Below the pieces are notes generated by a model that was given only the letters and a program-made list of their open reading frames with translations, searched no databases and was not told the DNA's origin. From NCBI GenBank assembly GCA_001880285.1, contig CP016269.1:2676501-2740500 (forward strand): a DNA stretch of 64,000 nucleotides. The letters are read 5' to 3'. Every line of letters begins with the position of its first letter. Positions within the stretch are counted from its first letter, which is position 1. Shown here in pieces: positions 48,591 to 58,440 of the stretch. The position numbers and the translations under genes were made by a program. This DNA is from Flavobacteriaceae bacterium UJ101. GTDB taxonomy: Bacteria; Bacteroidota; Bacteroidia; Flavobacteriales; UJ101.

Positions 48591-49268
48591 TTATATCGTA
48601 TAGGAATCTCCAATATTAAGCAAAATCAATTCCTTTTTCTTATCCATGAATGCCTTTTGAGCTTTTTGTTTAGAGATTTCAATAGGAGGGAATGTATCAT
48701 AATGACAACCTATAACTTTGCTACATTCAATAAAATCAGAAGCAATAATTGCATCTTTATAACCCATTGTAAAATTATCTCCAATAGGCAAAATAGCCAA
48801 ATCTAATTGAGCCCATAATGGAATCAATTTCATGTCATAAGTTAATGCAGTATCACCTGCAATATAGATTGAATCATCTTTAGTCGTTAATAGAAATCCT
48901 CCAGGTTCTCCGCCATAACTTCCATCAGGAAAAGAACTTGTATGGGCAGCTGTTGTATATTTAGCAGAAAAATCTTCTGCTTTAAAAGTTCCACCATGAT
49001 TTAATGGATGTGCTTTTAAGCCTAAATTAGTATAGTGCATATAAATTTCATAATTAGAAATAATGGTAGCATCATTATTTTTTGCAATGGTTTCTACATC
49101 TAAAATATGATCTTGATGAGCATGTGTAACTAAAATATAGTCTGCTTTAATTGTATTAATATCAATATGTTCAGCTAAAGGATTTCCTGTGATGAAAGGG
49201 TCAACGATAAGTTGTATGTTATTAATTTCGATACCAAAGCATGCGTGACCGTAGTATGTAATTTTCAT
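48591..49268 (-). CDS. UPF0173 metal-dependent hydrolase
   Basis: This 225-residue soluble protein has a compact metallo-beta-lactamase fold. The N-terminus MKITYYGHACFGIEI and the metal site THAHQDH (His49, His51, Asp53, His54) are followed by GGTFKAEDF, YIAGDTALTYDMKLI and SKVIGCHYDTFPP. The family is conserved but its substrate is not established. It is transcribed alone and is unrelated in detail to the membrane-anchored enzyme at 44022. Confidence 0.92.
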   Translation of the reverse strand: MKITYYGHACFGIEINNIQLIVDPFITGNPLAEHIDINTIKADYILVTHAHQDHILDVETIAKNNDATIISNYEIYMHYTNLGLKAHPLNHGGTFKAEDFSAKYTTAAHTSSFPDGSYGGEPGGFLLTTKDDSIYIAGDTALTYDMKLIPLWAQLDLAILPIGDNFTMGYKDAIIASDFIECSKVIGCHYDTFPPIEISKQKAQKAFMDKKKELILLNIGDSYTI

Positions 49269-49398
49269 AAATCTATGTTTTAATGATGGGTTTGAATGTT
49301 TAAAAATAGAAAATAATTAGTAATTAATAAGTAAGAATTAATAATTATTAATGAATAAGTATTAAGATTAACTTGAGATAGTTTTGATCAATAACAAT

Positions 49399-50292
49399 TT
49401 ACAATATATTAAGGCTTACTCCAAGAAGAATACTTACAAAGAAAGTGGTTAGTGCTACTTTTTTTAGCTCTGAATCCAATTCTTTTGGTTCTGTTGTTTT
49501 CATTACCTTTTTTAAATGAATCAACATAGGAATTAAGAAAATATTAAAAGCTAACGCATCCATTCGGTTGATGAGTAAACAATAAATTGTTAATAATAAA
49601 AAGGGTGTGATAATTAAAAAAGTATGGTATCGTTTGGCTTTTTGAAAGCCCATTTTAACTACTAAAGTATTTTTACCTGCATTTCGATCGGAATTTAGAT
49701 CGCGCATATTGTTTAGGTTTAAAACAGCTGTGCTTAATAAACCAATGGCTGTAGCAGGTAATAAAAGCAATCCATTAAAGTGATGATGAAATAAAAAATA
49801 CGTCCCTAAAACAGCTAGTAATCCAAAAAAAAGAAAAACAAAAATATCTCCTAAACCACGATATCCATAAGCTGAATTTCCTACAGTGTACTTAATAGCG
49901 GCTATAATACTTGCAATTCCTAATCCAAAGAAAAGAAGTGAGTAAAGTAGATTTTCTTCACCAAAAGCTAAATAAATTAAATAAATTGCTGAAATAATAG
50001 ACAAAGAAGAAAGAAAAAGTATGGCATTTTTCATTTCTTTTTGAGTGATAGCACCACTTTGAATCATGCGTTTAGGTCCAATGCGCTCTTCATTGTCTGT
50101 TCCTTTAACACCATCACCATAATCATTAGCAAAATTGGATAATATTTGAAAAAGTATGGTAGTTAAGCAAGCTAATGCAAAAATAGACCAATTCCAGTAA
50201 CCTTCATACTTTGCAATAAATCCTCCTAAAACAATTCCTGATAATGATAGAGGAAGTGTTCGTAACCGTGCTGCTTTTACCCAATGAATCAT
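49399..50292 (-). CDS. menA: 1,4-dihydroxy-2-naphthoate prenyltransferase MenA
   Basis: This 297-residue UbiA-superfamily membrane enzyme attaches a polyprenyl chain to 1,4-dihydroxy-2-naphthoate in menaquinone synthesis. It has about eight helices. The first Asp-rich motif is NFANDYGDGVKG (residues 53-64) and the second is NLNNMRDLNSDRNAGK. KAARLRTLPLSLSGIVLG is the usual MenA start. This shows a menaquinone-based respiratory chain. Confidence 0.94.
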   Translation of the reverse strand: MIHWVKAARLRTLPLSLSGIVLGGFIAKYEGYWNWSIFALACLTTILFQILSNFANDYGDGVKGTDNEERIGPKRMIQSGAITQKEMKNAILFLSSLSIISAIYLIYLAFGEENLLYSLLFFGLGIASIIAAIKYTVGNSAYGYRGLGDIFVFLFFGLLAVLGTYFLFHHHFNGLLLLPATAIGLLSTAVLNLNNMRDLNSDRNAGKNTLVVKMGFQKAKRYHTFLIITPFLLLTIYCLLINRMDALAFNIFLIPMLIHLKKVMKTTEPKELDSELKKVALTTFFVSILLGVSLNIL

Positions 50293-50311
50293 GTTGATTG
50301 TTTTCTATGCG

Positions 50312-50319
50312 CAAAAATA
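50312..50319 (-). promoter_or_regulatory. Candidate -7 element of menA
   Basis: On the minus strand TATTTTTG, an exact TAnnTTTG, lies about 20 bases upstream of the menA ATG (50292). The -33 region is weak. Confidence 0.45.
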
Positions 50320-50407
50320 GACTTAATTGATAAATTTACCTAATTAGGTTAAACAGAAGTTGTAGTAAATCTTATTTATATGAGACTTCAACCTTAAAGT
50401 TTTCCCT

Positions 50408-50415
50408 TAAATTTG
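50408..50415 (+). promoter_or_regulatory. Candidate -7 element of the radical SAM gene
   Basis: TAAATTTG matches TAnnTTTG exactly and ends six bases before the ATG at 50421, so transcription would start at or beside the start codon. Confidence 0.5.
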
Positions 50416-50420
50416 TATCA

Positions 50421-51479
50421 ATGAATAAAAGGAATGTAAAGGGAAGGGGAGCAAGAATCAATATAACGAATCGGTTTGAAAAATTAACTCATGAAGACTT
50501 TGATGACGGATGGTTTCAAGAAGAGGAAACTTCAAATCGAACGAAATTTATTGAAGTCTATCCTAAAACGATTTTGAATAAAGTAACAAGTCCTGATCTT
50601 GCTTTTGAATACTCCATGAATCCTTATCAAGGATGTGAGCATGGGTGTACGTATTGTTATGCTCGAAATTCACATGAATATTGGGGGTACAGTGCAGGGC
50701 TTGATTTTGAGCGAACTATTTTAGTTAAAAAGAATGCCCCAGGATTATTAGAAGAAAAATTAAAAAATAAAAAATGGAAAGTAGTACCTATTTTCCTATC
50801 AGGTAACACAGACTGTTATCAACCTTGTGAGAGAATTTATGAAATTACAAGAAAATTGTTAACCGTATTGTTGAAATATAAACATCCAGTATCCATTATC
50901 ACAAAGAATACTTTAATTTTAAGAGATTTAGATATTTTATCTGAATTGGCAAAAGATCGTTTGGTACGTGTAACATTGAGTATGACGACCATGAATAAGG
51001 AACTCCAGCAGAAATTAGAACCTAGAACCAGTACTTTTGAAAAGAAAATAAAAGCAATACAATTACTTACAGAAAAGGGGATTCCAACTTCAGTAATTAT
51101 GGCACCTATAATACCCGGTTTGAATAGTATGGAAATTTTATCTTTAGGGAAGAAAGTGAGTGAAGCAGGAGCTTTAAGTTTTCATTATAATGTGATTCGA
51201 TTAAATGGTCAAGTAGAATCAATTTTTAAAAATTGGTTGTTAGAAATGTACCCTGATCGGTATGATAAAGTAATACACTTAATAGAAGATTTAAGAAAAG
51301 GAGATCTACAAAAAAATAATTTTCATAGTAGAATAGTGGGAGAGGGAAAAATTGCAGATATGATTGCTAATATGGTTAAACTTGTAAAAAACCAGTACTT
51401 TAGTCATAAGTCAGTTCCACCTTTTAATCTTTCATTATATGATGCTGATTATGGAAGTTCTCAGTTAAAATTGTTTTGA
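50421..51479 (+). CDS. PA0069-family radical SAM protein
   Basis: This 352-residue protein has a radical SAM [4Fe-4S] site in GCEHGCTYCYAR (Cys72, Cys76, Cys79), the C-x3-C-x2-C spacing. It resembles the Rv2578c / PA0069 group, often annotated as SplB-related. The start MNKRNVKGRGARINITNRF and EVYPKTILNKV are also characteristic. Spore photoproduct repair is not expected in this non-spore-forming phylum, so the reaction is unknown. Transcribed alone, divergent from menA. Confidence 0.9.
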   Translation: MNKRNVKGRGARINITNRFEKLTHEDFDDGWFQEEETSNRTKFIEVYPKTILNKVTSPDLAFEYSMNPYQGCEHGCTYCYARNSHEYWGYSAGLDFERTILVKKNAPGLLEEKLKNKKWKVVPIFLSGNTDCYQPCERIYEITRKLLTVLLKYKHPVSIITKNTLILRDLDILSELAKDRLVRVTLSMTTMNKELQQKLEPRTSTFEKKIKAIQLLTEKGIPTSVIMAPIIPGLNSMEILSLGKKVSEAGALSFHYNVIRLNGQVESIFKNWLLEMYPDRYDKVIHLIEDLRKGDLQKNNFHSRIVGEGKIADMIANMVKLVKNQYFSHKSVPPFNLSLYDADYGSSQLKLF

Positions 51480-51492
51480 CATTGAAATTATA

Positions 51493-51531
51493 AATATTTA
51501 CCTGACGTTGATAAGCAGTCAGGTAAATATT
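51493..51531. terminator. Hairpin between radical SAM gene and gltD
   Basis: AATATTTACCTGAC (51493-51506) pairs perfectly over 14 bases with GTCAGGTAAATATT (51518-51531), between convergent genes. Confidence 0.75.
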
Positions 51532-51543
51532 GTTATAAAAAGT

Positions 51544-53028
51544 TTAAATTCGAGGTAAATCACCTTCACCTTTTGAAGGTAAATTAGACATACCCATTAG
51601 AAAATGATCTACATGGTAAGCACATTCACGTCCTTCTGATATGGCCCATACAATTAGAGATTGCCCTCTACGCATATCACCTGCAACAAAAATATGTTTT
51701 TTAGAAGTTTGGTATTGTTCATTCGTAATATAGTTGCTTCTATCATCCGTTTTGATATCGAATTGCTGAGCTAATGTATTTTCAGGTCCTGTAAATCCTA
51801 GAGCTAGTAAGGCTAATTCGCAAGGCCATTCTTCTTCACTTCCTTCAATTTCTTGGAAAGAAAAGCGTCCAGTTTTATCTTTTTGCCATTCCACACGAAC
51901 TGTTTTTATTGCTTTTAGATTTCCTTTTTCATCTGCTATAAACTCTTTTGTATTAATATTCCATTCCCTGTCAGTCCCTTCTTCATGTGAAGTTGTGGTT
52001 TTTAATCTTCTAGGAAAAAAAGGCCAAGGTTGATTTTGAGGGCGATGTGTTGTGGGTTTGCTTAATAATTCAAAATTAGTAATGGTTTTTGCTCCATGGC
52101 GGTTAGAAGTTCCAATACAATCAGAACCGGTGTCACCACCTCCGATTACAATTACATTTTTACCTTTTGCAGAAAGTTCTACTTGATCTTTTTCTTCACT
52201 TTCGTAGGAATAATCTTGATTATGATGATTACGTTTGTTTTGTTGTTTTAAGAAAGACATAGCTTGATGTACACCATTAATTTCGATACCTTCAATAGGT
52301 AAAGATCTTCGTTGTGTTGAACCACCAGCTAAGACTATAGCATCAAACTCATCTAAATCACCTACCGCATAGTTTTTACCAACTTCAACTTGGGTTTTAA
52401 AAACAATTCCTTCTTTTATTAAAATAGAAATTCTTCGATCAATAATATTTTTTTCTAATTTAAAATCAGGAATACCATAGCGTAATAATCCTCCTACTTT
52501 TTCATCACGTTCAAAAACGGTAACCCAGTGTCCAGCTCGATTTAATTGTTGTGCAGTAGCTAAGCCTGCAGGGCCTGATCCTATGATGGCTACTTTTTTA
52601 CCTGTTCTTTCTTTTGGAAGTTCAGGTTTGATCCAACCTTCTTTAAAGCCGTTTTCAACAAGGCTTTTTTCTATATTCTCTATTGTCACAGCAGGGTCAT
52701 TAATCCCTAATACACAAGCTTCTTCACAAGGAGCAGGGCATAGTCGACCGGTAAATTCAGGGAAATTATTCGTTGAATGTAGCACTTCTAATGCTTTTTT
52801 CCATCTACCATTGTAAACGTAGTCGTTAAAGTCAGGAATTAAATTCCCTAGAGGACAACCGCTGTGACAAAAAGGTATTCCACAATTCATACATCGAGAA
52901 CCTTGTGTTTCTACCTCATTTTTAGATAAAGGAATGGTAAATTCTTTATAATGTTGTGTACGTTCTTTTACAGTATATTTTGATTCTATTTTTCGTTCAA
53001 ATTCTAAAAATCCAGTTGCTTTTCCCAT
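51544..53028 (-). CDS. gltD: Glutamate synthase small subunit
   Basis: This 494-residue flavoprotein passes electrons from NADPH to the large subunit of glutamate synthase. Cysteines for Fe-S clusters are in CMNCGIPFCHSGCP (Cys46, Cys49, Cys54, Cys58) and LCPAPCEEACVLG. The FAD site is AIIGSGPAGLATA and the NADPH site is IVIGGGDTGSDCIG. It begins two bases after the gltB stop. Confidence 0.96.
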   Translation of the reverse strand: MGKATGFLEFERKIESKYTVKERTQHYKEFTIPLSKNEVETQGSRCMNCGIPFCHSGCPLGNLIPDFNDYVYNGRWKKALEVLHSTNNFPEFTGRLCPAPCEEACVLGINDPAVTIENIEKSLVENGFKEGWIKPELPKERTGKKVAIIGSGPAGLATAQQLNRAGHWVTVFERDEKVGGLLRYGIPDFKLEKNIIDRRISILIKEGIVFKTQVEVGKNYAVGDLDEFDAIVLAGGSTQRRSLPIEGIEINGVHQAMSFLKQQNKRNHHNQDYSYESEEKDQVELSAKGKNVIVIGGGDTGSDCIGTSNRHGAKTITNFELLSKPTTHRPQNQPWPFFPRRLKTTTSHEEGTDREWNINTKEFIADEKGNLKAIKTVRVEWQKDKTGRFSFQEIEGSEEEWPCELALLALGFTGPENTLAQQFDIKTDDRSNYITNEQYQTSKKHIFVAGDMRRGQSLIVWAISEGRECAYHVDHFLMGMSNLPSKGEGDLPRI

Positions 53029-53030
53029 AT

Positions 53031-56000
53031 TTAAGCTGTTTTAGAGATTAATTGTTCTTGTTTAATACGTTCTAATGCCTGTTTGTATTCTGTAGGCATT
53101 ACTTTTACAAAGTGAGTTAAGGCAATCGTCCATTGAGCTAAGATGTCTTTGGCTAAGGAACTTCCTGTGTATTGTGCATGTTTTTTGATTAAACTATGTA
53201 ATTGGTTTCGATCCTCCTCTAAAATAATTTCTTCAAAATCAATAGTTTCCATATTACAATTTTGTTTAAATTGTTGATCAGGATCATACACAAAAGCAAT
53301 TCCTCCACTCATTCCGGCAGCAAAATTACGTCCTGTTTTACCGAGTATCACAGCAATTCCACCTGTCATGTATTCACATCCGTGATCACCTATTCCTTCT
53401 ACAACAGCTTTTGCTCCAGAGTTACGAACACAGAATCGTTCACCAGCCACTCCATTAAAATAAGCTTCTCCATCAGTAGCACCATATAAGGCTACATTCC
53501 CGACAATTATATTTTCATGAGAAATAATTGAAGATTTTTGAGGAACTTTCACAATAATTTTGGCTCCAGATAATCCTTTTCCAATATAATCATTTGCATT
53601 TCCTTCAATTTGTAAGGTCAATCCCTTGGTAGAAAAAGCACCGAAACTTTGCCCTGCAGAACCTGTAAAGTGAATATTTAAGGTATCTTCAGGTAAGCCT
53701 TCTTTAGCATATATTTTAGAGATTTCATTACTTACAATAGCACCTACGGAACGATTCATATTGTTAATGCTAAAATCTAAATATGTTTTTTCTTTTCTAA
53801 AGATAGCGGGATGTGCCTTTGCAATAATATCAAAATCAATGTGTTTTTCTAACTCATGATCTTGAGTGGTAGTATTGTATAAAGCAGTTCCTTCTGGAAC
53901 TTGGGGTTGGTGTAAAATAGGAGATAGGTCAATTCCTTCTAATTTATAATGATTAATGGCTTGAGTAGTATCTAATTTTTGAACTTGTCCTACCATTTCA
54001 TTGATTGTTCTAAATCCTAATTGAGCCATAATTTCACGTAATTCTTGAGCAACATAGTACATAAAGTTTACAACATGTTCTGGCTTCCCTTTAAACTTTT
54101 TACGTAATTCAGGATTTTGAGTTGCAATTCCAACGGGGCATGTATTTAAATGGCATGCACGCATCATCACACAACCAGTAGCAACCAGTGGTGCAGTAGC
54201 AAAACCAAATTCTTCAGCCCCTAAAAGGCAGGCAATGGCTACATCACGTCCAGTTTTTAATTGACCATCACACTCAACAACAATACGGTTTCGAAGATCA
54301 TTCATGACTAAGGTTTGTTGAGCTTCAGCGATTCCTAATTCCCAAGGAAGACCTGCATGGCGTAAAGAGGTAAGGGGTGAAGCACCTGTTCCACCATCAT
54401 AACCTGAAATTAAGACTACATCGGCCTTGGCTTTAGCCACTCCAGCAGCAACGGTTCCAACACCTACTTCTGAAACTAGTTTAACATTAATTCTAGCTTC
54501 TCGGTTAGCTGATTTTAAATCGTAAATCAGTTGTGATAAATCTTCAATTGAATAAATGTCATGATGTGGAGGAGGTGAAATTAAACCCACATAAGGAGTT
54601 GAATTTCGACATTCTGCTACCCAAGGATATACTTTTTCACCTGGAAGATGTCCTCCTTCACCTGGTTTAGCTCCTTGTGCCATTTTGATTTGAATTTCTT
54701 GTGCACTGGTTAAATAGTTTGAAGAAACTCCAAAACGTCCTGAAGCTACTTGTTTGATGGCACTGTTTCTCCAGTCACCACTTTGGTCTTTGTAAAAACG
54801 TTGAGGATTTTCTCCTCCTTCTCCTGAATTGCTTTTTCCACCTAAACGGTTCATTGCAATAGCTAAGGTTTCATGGGCTTCTTGGCTGATGGAACCATAT
54901 GACATGGCACCTGTTTTAAAACGTTTAACAATTTCAGTCCATGGTTCTACTTCATCAATTGAAATAGGGTCATGATTGGCAAACTCTAATAGACCACGAA
55001 TGGTCATCGTTTGTTTACTTTGATCGTTAATTAACTTTGAATATTCAGCATAAGATTGTGGTTCATTTTGACGAACGGCTTGTTGTAATTTGGCTATGGT
55101 TAAGGGGTTGAATAAATGTTTTTCACCATTTCGTCTCCAACGATAATCACCCCCTATTTCTAAGTTCAGATTTCCATTTTGATGTTCTTCAAAAGCTTCT
55201 TTATGACGTTTATAGAGTTCTTTTTCAATTTCGTATAATCCAATTCCTTCAATACGTGTAGGAGTGTAAGGGAAATATTTAGTAATGAATTTCTTATTTA
55301 AACCTAAAGCTTCAAAAATTTGTGCACCTCTGTAAGAATTAAGGGTTGAAATACCAATTTTGTTCATGATTTTTACAACACCTTTTCCAATAGCTTTGTT
55401 ATAATTTTCAATAGCTTTTTCAGAATCAAGTTTCACGGTATTCATATCGACTCGTTCTTCAATGATTTCATTGACCATATAAGGATTGATGGCACTAGCA
55501 CCGTATCCAAATAATAAAGCAAATTGATGTACTTCACGAGGCTCTGCTGATTCCATAATAATAGAAAAACGTGACCTTTTTCCTCTTCGTTGTAAATTAT
55601 GATGTACCAATGAGCATGCTAATAAGGCAGGAATAGGAGCTAAATTTTTTGTAGTTCCTCGATCAGATAACACAATGATGGTATTATTTTCTTCTACCGC
55701 TTTTTCTACTTGATTAATTAAGGTATCTAGTGCTTCTTCTAAACCGTTTAATCCTTCTTTTACTTCGTAAAGAATGGGTATGGTAGTACTTTTAAAATCA
55801 AGATTATCATAGGTTTTAATTTTCTCTAAATCATATTTTGAAATAATAGGATTGTTAATTCGTAATTTTTTACAATGGTTTTCCGTAATTTCAAATAAAT
55901 TGTAGTCAGTACCTAATCCAAGACTTAGATCAGTAATCAGTTCTTCTCGAATTCCATCTAATGGAGGGTTAGTTACCTGGGCAAATAGTTGTTTAAAGTA

Positions 56001-57533
56001 ATTATACAACAATTGAGGTTTATGAGAGAAAACGGCAAGAGGTGTGTCGGTTCCCATTGATCCAATAGGTTCTTTCCCAAGAGAAGCCATTGGTGCAATA
56101 ATTTTGGTTATTTCTTCGTAGGTGTAGCCAAAAACCTTTTTACGAATTTGTAAATCGGTTTTTTCATTTGGGATAATACATTGTGTATAGGGTATATCGG
56201 TTAAATGAACTGTATTTTCTTTTAACCATTTTTGATAAGGATATTTAGAGGCAATTTGTTCTTTAATTTCTTCATCATTTACAATACGTCCTTCATTCAT
56301 ATCAACTAAAAACATTTTTCCAGGTTCTAAACGACCGTGGTATTCAATATTTTCAGGTTCTAATTCAATGACCCCTGTTTCAGAAGACATAATCACGTAA
56401 CCTGATTTTGTAACCGTATAACGAGAAGGACGTAACCCATTACGATCTAATAAAGCCCCAATATAATTTCCATCAGTAAAAGGAATAGAGGCAGGGCCAT
56501 CCCATGGTTCCATAATACAAGCGTTGTATTCATAAAAAGCTTTTTTAGTAGTACTCATGGATTGATGTTTTTCCCAAGCTTCAGGCACGAGCATCATCAT
56601 GGCCTCGGGTAAGGAGCGTCCGGTAATTAATAATAATTCTAATACCATATCCATGGAAGCAGAATCTGATTTACCGTTTAAGATGGTAGGTAATATCTCT
56701 TTTATATCTTCTTCAATTGAATCACTTTTTAATAACTCTTCACGGGCTCGCATTCTACTTACATTTCCTCTTAAGGTATTGATTTCTCCATTATGGCACA
56801 TTTGTCTAAAGGGTTGAGCTAAATCCCAAGTAGGAAAGGTATTGGTTGAAAACCGTTGATGTACAAGAGCAAGACGCGTAATCACGTCTTCTTCTTGTAA
56901 ATCTTTATAATATAGCTTGATATCTTCTGGGATAAGTAATCCTTTATAAATAATAGTGGTATTGGAGAAGCTAGGAAGGTAGAAGTAGTTTTTTTGAGAG
57001 AGTTTTGATTGGTAAATTTGATGCTCTGTTTTTTTTCGGGCTATAAAAAGTTTGGTTTTAAATTCCTGCTCTGTTAGTTTTCCTTTGGTAACAAAAACTT
57101 GTTGAATAAATGGCTCTGTTTCTTGGGCAATTTTACCAATTATATTTTGTTGAATCGGAACGGTGCGCCAACCGATAATTTTTAAATTTTGCTGCGCTAA
57201 GTTCTCTTCAAATAATTGAATACAATATTGACGCTGGTTTTCTTTTTTAGGTAAAAAAGTCATTCCAACAGCATAATCACCTTTAGAAGGTAGTTCAAAT
57301 TCACAAACTCGAGAAAAATATTCATGAGGAATTTCAATTAAGATTCCAGCTCCATCTCCTGTTTTTCCATCTGCACTAACAGCTCCTCGATGTTCTAGTT
57401 TTTCAAGAATTTCTAACGCTTTATGGATAATATCATTGGTTCTTTCACCATTCAGGCTACAAATAAAACCAGCTCCACAATTGTCGTGTTCAAATTCAGG
57501 TAAGTAAAGTCCTTGTTGTTTTAATTCTCTCAT
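53031..57533 (-). CDS. gltB: Glutamate synthase large subunit
   Basis: This 1500-residue enzyme, counted from the ATG at 57533, makes glutamate from glutamine and 2-oxoglutarate. The class II amidotransferase nucleophile is the cysteine in HDNCGAGFI (Cys19); the residues before it would be removed as a propeptide. The FMN/synthase domain holds GGENPQRFY and the Fe-S cysteines in MMRACHLNTCPVG. A GXGXG-repeat C-terminal domain (FGAFSTKGLTLQIEGNAND) ends the protein. A TTG at 57566 extends the frame by 11 codons but lies inside the promoter, so it is rejected. Confidence 0.96.
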   Translation of the reverse strand: MRELKQQGLYLPEFEHDNCGAGFICSLNGERTNDIIHKALEILEKLEHRGAVSADGKTGDGAGILIEIPHEYFSRVCEFELPSKGDYAVGMTFLPKKENQRQYCIQLFEENLAQQNLKIIGWRTVPIQQNIIGKIAQETEPFIQQVFVTKGKLTEQEFKTKLFIARKKTEHQIYQSKLSQKNYFYLPSFSNTTIIYKGLLIPEDIKLYYKDLQEEDVITRLALVHQRFSTNTFPTWDLAQPFRQMCHNGEINTLRGNVSRMRAREELLKSDSIEEDIKEILPTILNGKSDSASMDMVLELLLITGRSLPEAMMMLVPEAWEKHQSMSTTKKAFYEYNACIMEPWDGPASIPFTDGNYIGALLDRNGLRPSRYTVTKSGYVIMSSETGVIELEPENIEYHGRLEPGKMFLVDMNEGRIVNDEEIKEQIASKYPYQKWLKENTVHLTDIPYTQCIIPNEKTDLQIRKKVFGYTYEEITKIIAPMASLGKEPIGSMGTDTPLAVFSHKPQLLYNYFKQLFAQVTNPPLDGIREELITDLSLGLGTDYNLFEITENHCKKLRINNPIISKYDLEKIKTYDNLDFKSTTIPILYEVKEGLNGLEEALDTLINQVEKAVEENNTIIVLSDRGTTKNLAPIPALLACSLVHHNLQRRGKRSRFSIIMESAEPREVHQFALLFGYGASAINPYMVNEIIEERVDMNTVKLDSEKAIENYNKAIGKGVVKIMNKIGISTLNSYRGAQIFEALGLNKKFITKYFPYTPTRIEGIGLYEIEKELYKRHKEAFEEHQNGNLNLEIGGDYRWRRNGEKHLFNPLTIAKLQQAVRQNEPQSYAEYSKLINDQSKQTMTIRGLLEFANHDPISIDEVEPWTEIVKRFKTGAMSYGSISQEAHETLAIAMNRLGGKSNSGEGGENPQRFYKDQSGDWRNSAIKQVASGRFGVSSNYLTSAQEIQIKMAQGAKPGEGGHLPGEKVYPWVAECRNSTPYVGLISPPPHHDIYSIEDLSQLIYDLKSANREARINVKLVSEVGVGTVAAGVAKAKADVVLISGYDGGTGASPLTSLRHAGLPWELGIAEAQQTLVMNDLRNRIVVECDGQLKTGRDVAIACLLGAEEFGFATAPLVATGCVMMRACHLNTCPVGIATQNPELRKKFKGKPEHVVNFMYYVAQELREIMAQLGFRTINEMVGQVQKLDTTQAINHYKLEGIDLSPILHQPQVPEGTALYNTTTQDHELEKHIDFDIIAKAHPAIFRKEKTYLDFSINNMNRSVGAIVSNEISKIYAKEGLPEDTLNIHFTGSAGQSFGAFSTKGLTLQIEGNANDYIGKGLSGAKIIVKVPQKSSIISHENIIVGNVALYGATDGEAYFNGVAGERFCVRNSGAKAVVEGIGDHGCEYMTGGIAVILGKTGRNFAAGMSGGIAFVYDPDQQFKQNCNMETIDFEEIILEEDRNQLHSLIKKHAQYTGSSLAKDILAQWTIALTHFVKVMPTEYKQALERIKQEQLISKTA

Positions 57534-57563
57534 AAGCAGTAGTATTTGTCTTAAAGTTAAAGA

Positions 57564-57595
57564 CAAAGATTTGTTTTCGAGCTATTTGAGAACAA
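57564..57595 (-). promoter_or_regulatory. Promoter of gltBD
   Basis: On the minus strand TTG (57595-57593) is followed after 21 bases by AATCTTTG (57571-57564), one base off TAnnTTTG. An eight-base inverted repeat TTTGTCTT/AAGACAAA (57545-57552 and 57560-57567) overlaps it and the 5' leader. Confidence 0.45.
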
Positions 57596-57771
57596 CAAAC
57601 TGCTGATTTTTACATAAAGTGTAAAAAAAACACTAAATATTTAATGATAATGAAATGAAAAATGTGTTAAATGTACTTTTTAAAGTGTATTTTTAAAAAG
57701 TATTCATTTGGTTTAATAAATTGTTAAGAAATATTTAATTTAAAGTGTTTTTTTATTTGGAATTAATAAAG

Positions 57772-58437
57772 TTAATTTATTTTTTTGTATTGGCTAAAGA
57801 ATAAATAAATAATAGGAAGAGAAATAGCAGCAATATACAACCCGTTTTGAAAAATAATTTCTGGGAAAATAATTAAAGGTATAATTAAACCAAATGCTGC
57901 TCCACCAATATGCGCACTATGCCCAATATTTCCTACTTGATTTTTCATGCCGTAAACGGAATACACCATATATAGTATACCAAAAATCCATGCTGGTATA
58001 CTAATTCCAGGTAAAAAGATCAATCCTATTTCACTTTGGGTAGGGAATAAGGCAATACTAGCATAAATCATTCCTGATACACCTCCTGAAGCTCCTACAG
58101 CAGTATAATAAGGCTCATTTTTATGAAAAAGATAACCTAATAAGCCTCCTGCTAAGATTGAACCAAAGTAAATAAACAAATAAACGGGAATACCAATCAT
58201 ATTGATAAAAAGTTTACTTGAAAAAAAGTATAAGGAAAGCATGTTGAAAATAAGATGCATGCTATCCACATGTAAAAAACCACTGGTTATAAATCGGTGG
58301 TATTGTTTGTTGGATCTAATAGCGGCTATATTAAAAGAGTTTTTATTAAAAAAATCCCGATTTGTAAATCCAAAATAACTAGTTAAAGCCGTTACGGCAA
58401 TAATAATAATTAAAATTGGATGCAAGTTATCTAGCAT
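57772..58437 (-). CDS. Rhomboid-family intramembrane serine protease
   Basis: This 221-residue protein has six or so membrane helices. HRFITSGFLHVDSMHLIFNM is the rhomboid segment after the first loop. The catalytic serine lies in GASGGVSG (Ser117, less likely Ser121) and its partner histidine in GHSAHIGGAAFG (His176). It cleaves transmembrane or membrane-proximal substrates, unknown here. It begins three bases after the parC stop, so it appears to be the last gene of the topoisomerase IV operon. Confidence 0.92.
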   Translation of the reverse strand: MLDNLHPILIIIIAVTALTSYFGFTNRDFFNKNSFNIAAIRSNKQYHRFITSGFLHVDSMHLIFNMLSLYFFSSKLFINMIGIPVYLFIYFGSILAGGLLGYLFHKNEPYYTAVGASGGVSGMIYASIALFPTQSEIGLIFLPGISIPAWIFGILYMVYSVYGMKNQVGNIGHSAHIGGAAFGLIIPLIIFPEIIFQNGLYIAAISLPIIYLFFSQYKKIN

Positions 58438-58440
58438 GGT

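Noticed and set aside
57534-57566. Longer gltB start at a TTG
   Set aside because: It sits inside the likely promoter and the inverted repeat. The ATG at 57533 gives the usual distance to the catalytic cysteine.
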